A stretch of 54,541 bases of DNA from Nitrospirota bacterium (GTDB lineage: Bacteria > Nitrospirota > Nitrospiria > 2-01-FULL-66-17). Positions 35,192-44,253 of this stretch are shown one piece after another. The stretch covers positions 1-54,541 of the forward strand of contig JBFLXB010000024.1 of NCBI GenBank assembly GCA_040757335.1, in the 5' to 3' direction. Each line of letters starts with the position of its first letter. Position 1 is the first letter of the stretch. The notes beneath the pieces were generated by a model that saw nothing but the letters and a program-made list of their open reading frames with translations, had not been told where the DNA came from and searched no databases. The translations under genes and the position numbers were made by a program.

Positions 35192-38038
35192 TTAGAGCGC
35201 CTTGTCCAGGGCCTGTCGGAGGCGCCGCAGTCCGGCGTCGACGTCCGCACCCAGATGGACCCGAATGGCTCGGCGGTCGCGCTTGCTCAGGCTGACGAAA
35301 TCCCCCAGGGCCTGAGCCGCCTTGAGCACGCCGAAGGTATACGGTTCGCCCGGGATCGGCAGATCCTCCGCGTCATCCGCGGTGATCTGGATGAACACGC
35401 CCGAGTTCGGACCGCCCTTGTGGAGCTGCCCCGTCGAATGGAGGAAGCGCGGGCCGTACCCCAGGGTCGTGGCCACCTTCTTCTTTTCGCGGATCTTCAG
35501 CCGCATCTCCTGAAGCGCGCGATGCGCGGCGTCGGTCCGCTCCACGTACGCGGTCAGCGCGACGTAATCGCCCGTCGTGACCCGCGTCAAATGGGCCGCG
35601 AGCGCCGCTTCCAGAGTCGACGTCCCGTCGAGCGCCTTCCGATTGGCGGCGTCGCCGTAGATTCGAACACCGTCGGCGGTGAGAATCGGCTTCTCCTCGA
35701 GCAGCGTGCCGGTCTTCTTGAACTCTTCCAAGAAGCTCTTGGTGTAGTCCTTGCTCTCCTGGACGTTGGGTTGATCGAAGGCATTGATGCCGAGGACCGC
35801 CCCGGCGACCGCGGTCGCCATCTCCCAGAGGAAGAACTCCTCGCCCAGGTTGATCAACTCCGAAAGATCGATGCGGATCACCGGGAAGCCGGCGCGTTCC
35901 AGCGCAGCCACATCCTTGTCCTGTTGAGCGTCCACGCCGGCCGCATACCGGATATACACGAAGAGCCGGTCCATCCCGTAGACGTCCGGGGCCCCGAGCG
36001 GCTCGTCATCGATGGGAACGATCCCCTTGCCTTCCTTGCCGGTGCTCTCGGCGATCAACTGTTCGAACCAGGCGCCCAGGTCGCTGATCGCGGGGGAGGT
36101 GACGAACGTCACCTTGTCCCGCCCCTGCTTGGCCAGTTCACCCAAGGTGACGCCGAGCACCACGCCTGGGTTGTCCTCCGGCGGGACGCAGGAATCGCAG
36201 CTATGGCGCATCCGCTCGGCCCGATAGAGTAAGTGCTCGACGTTCACGCCCATGAGAGCGGCCGGCACGATTCCGAAATTGGAGAGCGCGGAGTATCGTC
36301 CCCCGATCTCGGGAACCCCCGGCAGAATTTCCCGAAATTTGCTTTCCCGGGCCAGATTCTCCAACAGCGAATGGGGGTCGGTGATGGCGATGAAATGGTC
36401 ACCGGCCTGCTCGCCCTTGATCCGCCGCATCCGGTCGAAAAAGTGCTGATAGAAGACGATCGGCTCGGTGGTCGACCCGGACTTGCTGGAGACGATGCAG
36501 AGCGTTTTCGCCAGATCCACCCGCCGCTCGAAGCTCTTGACCTGCGACGGCACGGTGCTGTCCAGCACGTGGAGTTGGGGATAGCCGGGAATCACGCCGA
36601 ACGTCATGCGAAAGACTTCCGGACAGAGGCTGCTCCCCCCCATCCCCAGGAGCAAGAGGTGCTCGAAACCCTCGGCGCGAACCGACTCGACCAATCGCTT
36701 GATCGGCGCCAGCTGGTGCACCTGTTGTTCGGTGATGTGCAACCAGCCCAGGGCGTTGCGGATGATCCGATGGTGCACGGGGTCGCGGTGCCAGAGGCTG
36801 GGGTCTTTGGCCCACAACCGCCGGACGAACCCTTGCTGTCGAAGCTCCTTGAGCTTCTCCGGGATGCCCTTGCCGAACCCGCCCAGCGCGTAGGTCTGCT
36901 GATTGAGCTTGGCGCCGAGCAGCTCTCTCCGCTTCTGACTGACGGTGCTCATGAGCTGGTCGAAGGATTCGACGAAGATTCGGACCCCGTCCGCCAGCAG
37001 CTTGTGCGTGACCTGGGTAAAGTCGATCCCGCACTCGGCCAGGAGACTCATAGTCTCCTTGGCCTCGTCGAGCCCGGTCAGCAGCGTGCCGCTCACCGTG
37101 CCGTGGTCGCGGAAAGCGCTGAACGTCGCCGCGGGGATCGTGTTGACGGTGTCGGGGCCGATCAGCGCGTCGACGTAGTAGGTATCGGAGTAGCGGGGAT
37201 TTTTGGTGCCGGTGCTCGCCCAGAGCAGGCGCTGAACCTTGGCGCCCCTGTTCTGCAGGGCCGCAAATCGCGGGCCGGCGACGATCGCCTCGAATGCGAG
37301 GCGGGCCAGCTTGGCGTTGGCGATGGCCACCTTTCCGATCAGGCTCTGCAACGCCGCCCGCTTCCGGGGATCGGTGGTCCCCTTGATCTTGGCCTCGAGT
37401 TGACTATCGACCAGGCTGTCGATTCGGCTAATAAAGAAGCTGGCGACCGACGCCACCTTGCGCACGTCCCCGCCCTTGGCGGCGAGCTGTTCGAGCCCCG
37501 CGATGTAGGCCCAGGCGACCTGTTCGTAGGCCTCGACGCTGAACAGCAGCGTGACGTTGAGATTGATCCCACGACTCAGCAAGGGTTCGATGGCGAGAAT
37601 CCCTTCGGGGGTTGCGGGGACCTTGATCATGACGTTGTCCCGGCCGACGGCCTTGTGCAGCCGCACCGCCTCTTCGATCGTCCCGGCCGTATTGTGGGCC
37701 AAATCGGGCGAGACCTCCAAGCTGACGTACCCGTCGCGGGTCTCGGTCTTCTGGTAGACCGGATACATCAGGTCGGCCGCGTCCTGGATATCGCGCACCG
37801 CCAACGTCTCGTAAATCTGTTTGACCCCGGTGACGTCGGCGGCGATCTGCTTGAGGGCTTGATTGTAATCGGTGCTGCCGCCGATGGCCTTTTCGAAAAT
37901 CGAGGGATTGGAGGTCACCCCGAGCAACCCGTCCTGATCGATCATCGCCTGCAGTTCGCCCGACGTGATCAAGCCCCGGCGGATGTAGTCGTACCAGGGG
38001 CTCTGCCCGAATGCTTGAAGTCGGACCAGCGGATTCAT
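35192..38038 (-). CDS. bifunctional transaldolase / glucose-6-phosphate isomerase
   Basis: A 948-residue fusion. Residues 1-370 are transaldolase (LLGVTSNPSIFEKAIGGS, and NVMIKVPATPEGILAIEPL with the Schiff-base lysine). Residues about 385-940 are phosphoglucose isomerase (HLLLLGMGGSSLCPEVF, CIVSSKSGSTTEPIVFYQHF, and GVTLGELAKQGRDKVTFV). The fusion is known in several phyla. It joins the rearrangement that yields fructose-6-phosphate with its conversion back to glucose-6-phosphate, the two steps needed to recycle carbon into the oxidative branch. AAGGAGCGCGCC precedes the ATG. Confidence 0.93.
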   Translation of the reverse strand: MNPLVRLQAFGQSPWYDYIRRGLITSGELQAMIDQDGLLGVTSNPSIFEKAIGGSTDYNQALKQIAADVTGVKQIYETLAVRDIQDAADLMYPVYQKTETRDGYVSLEVSPDLAHNTAGTIEEAVRLHKAVGRDNVMIKVPATPEGILAIEPLLSRGINLNVTLLFSVEAYEQVAWAYIAGLEQLAAKGGDVRKVASVASFFISRIDSLVDSQLEAKIKGTTDPRKRAALQSLIGKVAIANAKLARLAFEAIVAGPRFAALQNRGAKVQRLLWASTGTKNPRYSDTYYVDALIGPDTVNTIPAATFSAFRDHGTVSGTLLTGLDEAKETMSLLAECGIDFTQVTHKLLADGVRIFVESFDQLMSTVSQKRRELLGAKLNQQTYALGGFGKGIPEKLKELRQQGFVRRLWAKDPSLWHRDPVHHRIIRNALGWLHITEQQVHQLAPIKRLVESVRAEGFEHLLLLGMGGSSLCPEVFRMTFGVIPGYPQLHVLDSTVPSQVKSFERRVDLAKTLCIVSSKSGSTTEPIVFYQHFFDRMRRIKGEQAGDHFIAITDPHSLLENLARESKFREILPGVPEIGGRYSALSNFGIVPAALMGVNVEHLLYRAERMRHSCDSCVPPEDNPGVVLGVTLGELAKQGRDKVTFVTSPAISDLGAWFEQLIAESTGKEGKGIVPIDDEPLGAPDVYGMDRLFVYIRYAAGVDAQQDKDVAALERAGFPVIRIDLSELINLGEEFFLWEMATAVAGAVLGINAFDQPNVQESKDYTKSFLEEFKKTGTLLEEKPILTADGVRIYGDAANRKALDGTSTLEAALAAHLTRVTTGDYVALTAYVERTDAAHRALQEMRLKIREKKKVATTLGYGPRFLHSTGQLHKGGPNSGVFIQITADDAEDLPIPGEPYTFGVLKAAQALGDFVSLSKRDRRAIRVHLGADVDAGLRRLRQALDKAL

Positions 38039-38067
38039 GGCGCGCTCCTTGTGAGGTCTTTACGTTC

Positions 38068-40137
38068 TCACGTTTTCGCGTGGTGTTTCAACTGCTCCTT
38101 GGCCGCCGCGACGACCCGGTCCGGGGTAAAGCCGAACTTCTTGACCAGTTCTTTCAGCGGGGCCGACGCCCCGAAGGTCTTCATGCCGATCGTCTGGCCG
38201 GTCGTCCCCACGTACCGGGCCCATCCGAAGGTGGACGCCTGCTCCACCGAGACCCGTGCGGTGATCGAAGGAGGAATGACGCTGTCACGATAATCTTGGG
38301 ATTGCTGTTCGAAGAGTTCCCACGACGGCATACTCACCACCCGCGCCTTGATCCCTTCGGATTTGAGCTGCTCGTACGCCTCGACGCAGAGCGAGACCTC
38401 GCTGCCGCTGGCCAGGAGCAAGACGCCGGGTCGTCCGTCGGCGGCGTCCGCCAACACGTAGGCGCCCTTCTCCACCCCCTTGGCCGGGGCGTACACCGAA
38501 CGATCCAGGGTCGGCAGCGCCTGGCGGGAGAGAATCAGTGCGACCGGTTCGTGCCGCAATTGCATGATCACCCGCCAGGCCTCGGCCACCTCGTTGGCGT
38601 CCGCCGGCCGCAGCGTGATCAGGCCGGGGATGGCCCGCAGCGAGGCGAGCTGTTCGATCGGCTGGTGGGTCGGCCCGTCTTCGCCCACCCCGATCGAGTC
38701 GTGCGTGAAGATATAGATCACCGGGATTTCCATGATCGCGCTCAGCCGAATCGCCGGCCGCGAGTAGTCGCTGAAGATCAGAAATCCCGACCCGTAGGGG
38801 CGAATCTTCGACAGCGACAGCCCGTTGAGGATCGAACCCATCGCGTGTTCCCGAATCCCGAAGTGCAGGTTGCGTCCCGCGGGATTCTCGGCCGTGAAAT
38901 CCCCCGCCCCGTCGAACGTCAGCCGGGTCTTGGTCGAGGGGGCCAGATCGGCGGATCCCCCGACCAACCATGGCACGCGTTTGGCGACGGCATTGAGGAC
39001 CTTGGCCGACGCGTCGCGCCCCGCCACCCCCTTCGCGTCCGCCGGAAACGGCGCGATCTCCTGGTCCCAGCCGTCGGGAAGCCGCCGGTGTTGCATCTTG
39101 TCGAGCTGGTCGGCCAGCTGCGGGTTCGCGACCGAGTACTCCTTGAACAGGGCCATCCACGCCTCGCGCAGCTTACGCCCGCGTGTCCCAACCCCGTCCC
39201 GGAAATGCTCCCGCACCCCATCGGGCACCAGGAACTTCGCGTCCTCGGGCCACCCGTAATTGCGCTTGGTCAGTCGAATCTCTTCCTCGCCCAAGGGCTC
39301 GCCGTGGGCGGCGTGCGTGTCCTGCTTATTGGGCGACCCGAACGCGATGTGGCTGTCGACGATGATCAGCGTTGGCCGGTCGGGCGTGTTCTTGAAGGTG
39401 GTGAACGCCCGTTCGAGCATGGCGAGATCGTTGGCGTCGCCCACGCGCGTGACGTTCCAACCGTAGCCGATGAAGCGGGTGGCCACGTCTTCGCTGAACG
39501 CCCACTGGGTGTGGCCTTCGATCGTGATCTTGTTGTTGTCGTAGATCCAGCAGAGGTTGGCGAGCTTGAGGTGGCCGGCGAGCGACGCCGCCTCGCTTGA
39601 TACCCCCTCCATCATGCAGCCGTCGCCGCACAAGGCGTACACGTCGTAGTCGAACATCTCGAAGCCCGGACGGTTGAAGTAGCGAGCCATCCACCGCTGG
39701 GCCGTGGCCATCCCGACGCTGGTCGCCACCCCCTGCCCGAGCGGACCGGTGGTGGTCTCGATGCCGGAGGTCCAGCGGTACTCGGGGTGGCCGGGGCACT
39801 TGCTCTCGAGCTGGCGAAATCGCTTGATGTCATCCAGCGGCACCGACAGCTCGCCGAGTCGCTCGTACTTGCCGTTGACCGCCTTGACCCCGCACAGATG
39901 AAGGATCGAGTAGAGCAGCATCGAGGCGTGGCCGATCGACAGCACGAAGCGATCGCGGTTGGGCCAGATCGGATCGTCCGGGTCGAACCGCAAAAACCGA
40001 TTCCAGAGACAGTACACCACCGGTGCCAAGCCCATCGCGGTGCCGGGGTGGCCCGAGTTGGCCGCCTGCACCGCGTCCATCGCCAGCGTTCGAATGGTGT
40101 TGACGGATTGCCGCTCGAGATCCCCTGTTTGGTTCAT
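38068..40137 (-). CDS. tkt: transketolase
   Basis: A 689-residue thiamine-diphosphate enzyme that moves two-carbon units between sugar phosphates. SGHPGTAMGLAPVVYCLW, the cofactor motif GDGCMMEGVSSEAASLAGH ending in YDNNKIT, IYIFTHDSIGVGEDGPTHQP and the C-terminal EQASTFGWARYVG are all present at full length. Its ATG overlaps the glucoamylase stop by 4 bases (ATGA), and the fusion gene follows after 29 bases. Confidence 0.95.
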   Translation of the reverse strand: MNQTGDLERQSVNTIRTLAMDAVQAANSGHPGTAMGLAPVVYCLWNRFLRFDPDDPIWPNRDRFVLSIGHASMLLYSILHLCGVKAVNGKYERLGELSVPLDDIKRFRQLESKCPGHPEYRWTSGIETTTGPLGQGVATSVGMATAQRWMARYFNRPGFEMFDYDVYALCGDGCMMEGVSSEAASLAGHLKLANLCWIYDNNKITIEGHTQWAFSEDVATRFIGYGWNVTRVGDANDLAMLERAFTTFKNTPDRPTLIIVDSHIAFGSPNKQDTHAAHGEPLGEEEIRLTKRNYGWPEDAKFLVPDGVREHFRDGVGTRGRKLREAWMALFKEYSVANPQLADQLDKMQHRRLPDGWDQEIAPFPADAKGVAGRDASAKVLNAVAKRVPWLVGGSADLAPSTKTRLTFDGAGDFTAENPAGRNLHFGIREHAMGSILNGLSLSKIRPYGSGFLIFSDYSRPAIRLSAIMEIPVIYIFTHDSIGVGEDGPTHQPIEQLASLRAIPGLITLRPADANEVAEAWRVIMQLRHEPVALILSRQALPTLDRSVYAPAKGVEKGAYVLADAADGRPGVLLLASGSEVSLCVEAYEQLKSEGIKARVVSMPSWELFEQQSQDYRDSVIPPSITARVSVEQASTFGWARYVGTTGQTIGMKTFGASAPLKELVKKFGFTPDRVVAAAKEQLKHHAKT

Positions 40138-42164
40138 GGTTGTTTCCCCTTTCGACGCCCGCCGCTCTTGGCCCGTCCCTTCGGAGCCTCGAACGACCGG
40201 TACCTGCTGGCATAGATCAGGGCGGTTTCGACGTACGCGGCGTGGCTCCAGGTCAGCGGCGAGATCGAAACCGGCTCCCCGCTATAGGGATGAAGCTGTT
40301 CGGCCAACACGCCGCTGGGCAGGGCGTGGTTGGCCACCCACTCCAGAATGTCCTTCGGCCGTCGTAAATCATCCCTCGTCTTGGCGGTCTCGATGAACCA
40401 CAGCGCGAGCCACAACGTGCAGATTGGCCAGGGGTTGCCCGCCACGCGACCGATATCGCCGCTCTTCTGATGGTAATAATCGTTTTCATACCGGGCCACC
40501 CCGCCCACCTCGGTCTGAATCCAGAGGCGCTGTTCGATGGCCCGCATGGTATCGACCACTTCCGCCTGATCGGCCGGAAGGACGCCGAACGCAAAGACCC
40601 CGTAGAGGCTACTGTCGATCGTCGGATCCACCGAATACTCATCGCCGGACGTGAAGGTGATCATTCGGGCGAATCGGCCCAGATCCGGCCGGTAGAGGTG
40701 CGTGAGCGCGGCCGCCTTCATCCGCTGCGCGCCCTCGGCACACTGTTTCTCGAGCTCCGCGTCGCCGAACAGGGCGGCGAACCGCGTTCCCGCTTCGAGG
40801 CCGGCGCAGACCGCCGCGGTGGTGAAGGTCAGCACCCCGTACCGTTCCTCCCACAGATCGTAGGATTCCAGCGGCAAACCGGTCCCCCCGTGCCGGTAGG
40901 TCAGCATGAACTTCGACGCCGGACGGATCATCCGGTCATACATCGATTTCGCGAAGGCTCGGTCTCCGGACAGCTCGTAATGCGACCACAGCGCCCAGAG
41001 CACGAGCGCGGTCTCATCTTCCTGGATCGGCAGCTTGGGCACCCCCCCGCGGATCCAGGGATGCCAGGAGCTGCCGAGCGAGCCGTCGGGGTTGTACTTG
41101 TGGAGCAGGTAGCCCTCGGGATAATAGGTGGGCTTGGGCATGAGGCCCGCGCAGAACTCGAAGAACTTCGCGGTCAGATCGTGGTGCCCGGCCAGATCGA
41201 GCGCGTGGGCCACCAGAGCGCCGTCGCGGGGCCACATGTAACTGTAGGTATCCCGGTTGAACATCGACGAATCGCCGTCGTTGGCGGCCAGGATGGCGCC
41301 CCCGTTGTCGATTTGGGTGCGGATGATCAACAGACTCCTGCGGTAGAGCTCCCGCGCCCGGTCGGAGAGGTCGTAGAGTTCCTCCGGGCGTTTGGTCACC
41401 CAGATCCGCCAATGGGTCTCGGTGGAACGCAAGAGCGACGCCGGATCTTGCTGGAGCACCCACGTATTGAGTTCTTTGACTTCGAAATAACCCTGCTCGG
41501 CCGCGATCCAAAACCGGAACCGCACCGTCTCCCCGGCCGGAATCGTCTGGCGAAGGCTGACGGTCGAATCCACCGAGCCCTGAGCGATCGGGTTCATGCC
41601 GAGCTCGCCATCCTCGGCGTCCCGCCAGGTCCCCTCCGCGCCACCGTTTTCCTTCGTCCCGATGGCATACTGGTAGATTCCCTTCCCGTCCTCGCTTCGC
41701 CCGTTGACCAGAAAATAGCGCTTGCCCTTGTAATGAATCAGCACGTCGTTGACGGGCTCGTAATAGGCGGTGTCTCCGCTCTCGGTCTCTCCAATGTGAA
41801 AATCCTGCGAGAAGAGCAAGCGGACGTCTCGGGGGTGATCCCAGTGATTGGTCACCGCGATCGACCGCAGGAAGATGGTTCGTTCGGAGTCGACCCAGTC
41901 GTGGCAGTGGAGCGAGAGCCCGAGATCGCGGTGGCTCAGGTGGACGTCGGTGACCAGCGTATCGGGGAGGTAGGTCATCTTCCGCTCCCACCCCGGGTCG
42001 TGAAACCACGAGAACCGGCCGTTCACCCAGATGCCCACCCGACTGGGATGGCCCACCGTGTTATTGTCGCGCCCCACGCGCGGGAAATAAAAATCCCGCA
42101 CGCAGTAGGCGCCGTCGAAGTTCACCAGCAGCGACCCATTCCCAATCGCCAGATCCCGAGGCAT
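40134..42164 (-). CDS. glucoamylase-type glycoside hydrolase, GH15
   Basis: A 676-residue protein without a signal peptide, so probably cytoplasmic, releasing glucose from alpha-glucans. The N-terminal beta-sandwich (about 1-265) starts MPRDLAIGNGSLLVNFDG. The (alpha/alpha)6 barrel (about 280-660) contains MFNRDTYSYMWPRDGALVAH, the general-acid region PIQEDETALVLWALW and the second carboxylate LAEQLHPYSGEP. It is placed at the head of the pentose-phosphate genes, which suggests that internal glycogen feeds them together with the debranching enzyme at 24729. A trehalase-like GH15 is possible. Confidence 0.88.
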   Translation of the reverse strand: MPRDLAIGNGSLLVNFDGAYCVRDFYFPRVGRDNNTVGHPSRVGIWVNGRFSWFHDPGWERKMTYLPDTLVTDVHLSHRDLGLSLHCHDWVDSERTIFLRSIAVTNHWDHPRDVRLLFSQDFHIGETESGDTAYYEPVNDVLIHYKGKRYFLVNGRSEDGKGIYQYAIGTKENGGAEGTWRDAEDGELGMNPIAQGSVDSTVSLRQTIPAGETVRFRFWIAAEQGYFEVKELNTWVLQQDPASLLRSTETHWRIWVTKRPEELYDLSDRARELYRRSLLIIRTQIDNGGAILAANDGDSSMFNRDTYSYMWPRDGALVAHALDLAGHHDLTAKFFEFCAGLMPKPTYYPEGYLLHKYNPDGSLGSSWHPWIRGGVPKLPIQEDETALVLWALWSHYELSGDRAFAKSMYDRMIRPASKFMLTYRHGGTGLPLESYDLWEERYGVLTFTTAAVCAGLEAGTRFAALFGDAELEKQCAEGAQRMKAAALTHLYRPDLGRFARMITFTSGDEYSVDPTIDSSLYGVFAFGVLPADQAEVVDTMRAIEQRLWIQTEVGGVARYENDYYHQKSGDIGRVAGNPWPICTLWLALWFIETAKTRDDLRRPKDILEWVANHALPSGVLAEQLHPYSGEPVSISPLTWSHAAYVETALIYASRYRSFEAPKGRAKSGGRRKGKQP

Positions 42165-42176
42165 CCGCGCCCTCTC

Positions 42177-44189
42177 TTACAGCGCCTTCAGGAAGTTGAC
42201 CACGTCCTGCTGCTGCGCCTGGGTCAACGCGCGCCACCGGACCATCACGTTTCGCGCTTCGCCCCGGTTCGCGCTGGCCGCCGCCGGGCAGACGTCGGCA
42301 GCCACCGCGCCCGAATAGGTCGGCGTCGGGCACCCGGCTCCCGACGGCGGCAAGTCGTGCAGTTCGATCGCTGCCTCCAACGCCGCGTCGAAGCTGTCCA
42401 CCACCAACGGCACATTCGTTCCTCCATCGCTGCTGGACTCCACCGTTCTCGCCCGGACTCCCCCCCGAGAAAAACTCGAGAGAAAGACTCGAGCATCGTG
42501 CAGGAAGGGAGGGCCGATCACGCCGATCCCCATCAGGGGCGGGGTCCGCCATTCGGTCCCGAACGCCAGCCCCTGGCCGGGAATGGAGAAATCAGCCAGG
42601 TTGCGCTGGATCTCCACGGTGCCCGCCTGAAGCGAGAAGGGCGGCGGAGGAACCGGGTTCGACTTGCCCTGCGGAATTTGCCCCATGTCATGAAGGAGAA
42701 GATCCGAGAAAATCGGGAACCACTTATTCGAGAGATGGCGTCCCCCCACCGCGGCCGGTGACTCCCCCGTCCTCATGATCGGAATATGGCAGCCGACGCA
42801 GTTGACCTTCCGATCGGTCTGATTGATCCCGTGATCGTCCCCGGTCGGCGTCAGGTCCGATCTGAGCCGGCTCCGAAAGGCGGCGAGGTCGACCCCGAAG
42901 AGATCGGCTCCGGTCTCGATGCTCGTGGCCTTTGCGGCGTCGGTGCAGTTGACGCCGTCATTGCCGAAGAGCAGGCACGGATCCAGATCCGGAAGCGAGA
43001 TCATGCGGATCAGCGAGCGGAGATTCAGCACCTCCTCGGCCGTCAGCTCCGGATCAGCCGCCTTGTCGCAGTTGCGGCCGACGTTCTGGTTGTTGTTCTG
43101 CTCGATCGGCGCAAAGGGACTGGTGACCCCGATCTCTCCCTGGGTCCCCCCGATCATGAACTGGAAGAGCGTCGGCCCCGCCGCCCGCAGACCGAACCGG
43201 GACACGCGAATGACCGGGTCCCCTCCCGTGAAGGCGATGTCGGCGCGATTTTCGTTGTGTCGCCCGGAGATGCAGTCGCCGACGCACTCCGGATTGGTGA
43301 CCGAGGGGGCACCAAGGGTCGAGTTATGCCCCTGGACGTCGCTCGGGTCGTCGTTGGCCGCGATATCCCCCGCGTAGATCGCTTCCATGAGCCCGCGCCC
43401 GATGTACGGCGGCGCCGCTCGTTCCCCGATCGCCCTTCGGCCGCCGAGCGCGCTGAGCCCCGTGGTCGGGTTGATCCCTCCCTGAAGGAACGGATCGATC
43501 GATTCCGGGGGGATGACGTCGGGCTCGCAGTCCCCCGTGGCCCGGACGTGCTGGATCGGCCCTCCGAATTCGGCTAGGGGATTGAACGCGCCGGCCGCCG
43601 GGAAGAAATCCCCAAACAGGGTGAAGGCGGCTGTGGGGGGATGCTCCGGATCGTGCTTGCCCGGGCGGGCCGGATTGCTGTTGTTGGCGGTCGCTTTCGT
43701 AATCAGCGAGTGATCCGTCACCCCGGAGCGGGCCGCGCGGGAAGGAGGGGTCGGCTTGGTCCGAAGGGGCGCACCGGAGTTGGAGAGCGTCGGGTCGTCC
43801 GTCGCGAAATCGAGCTGTTCCGCGCTCCGGTGACAACCCAGACAGATGTTCTGGTTGAACACCGGACCCACGCCGTTCTCCTCCGTCCGATCGGTGATAA
43901 AGAAGGTAAGCGCCTTCTGAAACACGGACCGTTCCTCCCCGCTCACACTAGGATAGGCGAGCGCCTCGACGGTGTTGTCCGTCGCGAAGGTCGCACGGGG
44001 AACCCGTTCGACCGGCGCGAGCTTGGAGGTATCCGCGGGCCCCGCGATCCCGGAGAGATCCCGGTCATCCGCAACGCCGACGGTCTCGGTCAGGTTTCCG
44101 CCGGCGTCGCAGCGCACTAAAGCAAAGGTAAAAAGAAGTCCACCCAGTAACCACAGCCCGCTCGAAAACACATCGCGTACACGTTTCAT
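42177..44189 (-). CDS. exported dihaem c-type oxidoreductase (DHOR, thiol-oxidoreductase/peroxidase-like)
   Basis: A 670-residue periplasmic protein. A hydrophobic N-terminus ends ALVRC (Cys27), so lipid anchoring is possible. Two c-type haem motifs are seen: NICLGCH (about residue 115) and VNCVGCH (about 455). The conserved APPYIGRGLMEAIYAGDI and TEWRTPPLMGIGV blocks and the terminal QQQDVVNFLKAL are typical of the dihaem oxidoreductase group related to cytochrome c peroxidases. The substrate is unknown. A strong GGAGGAAGC precedes the ATG. It ends 12 bases before the glucoamylase gene, so it may head the same transcript, an unusual neighbour for central sugar enzymes. Confidence 0.82.
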   Translation of the reverse strand: MKRVRDVFSSGLWLLGGLLFTFALVRCDAGGNLTETVGVADDRDLSGIAGPADTSKLAPVERVPRATFATDNTVEALAYPSVSGEERSVFQKALTFFITDRTEENGVGPVFNQNICLGCHRSAEQLDFATDDPTLSNSGAPLRTKPTPPSRAARSGVTDHSLITKATANNSNPARPGKHDPEHPPTAAFTLFGDFFPAAGAFNPLAEFGGPIQHVRATGDCEPDVIPPESIDPFLQGGINPTTGLSALGGRRAIGERAAPPYIGRGLMEAIYAGDIAANDDPSDVQGHNSTLGAPSVTNPECVGDCISGRHNENRADIAFTGGDPVIRVSRFGLRAAGPTLFQFMIGGTQGEIGVTSPFAPIEQNNNQNVGRNCDKAADPELTAEEVLNLRSLIRMISLPDLDPCLLFGNDGVNCTDAAKATSIETGADLFGVDLAAFRSRLRSDLTPTGDDHGINQTDRKVNCVGCHIPIMRTGESPAAVGGRHLSNKWFPIFSDLLLHDMGQIPQGKSNPVPPPPFSLQAGTVEIQRNLADFSIPGQGLAFGTEWRTPPLMGIGVIGPPFLHDARVFLSSFSRGGVRARTVESSSDGGTNVPLVVDSFDAALEAAIELHDLPPSGAGCPTPTYSGAVAADVCPAAASANRGEARNVMVRWRALTQAQQQDVVNFLKAL

Positions 44190-44253
44190 GCTTCCTCCGC
44201 GTCAGATATCGTCAGCCGATTGTGTGAGTTCGATTCGCACCCGATCCCGTCCG

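Noticed and set aside
36233-38293. 686-residue open frame on the + strand
   Set aside because: Antisense to the transaldolase-isomerase gene; no recognisable family.
40470-42761. 763-residue open frame on the + strand
   Set aside because: Antisense to the glucoamylase and dihaem protein genes; arginine-rich shadow.
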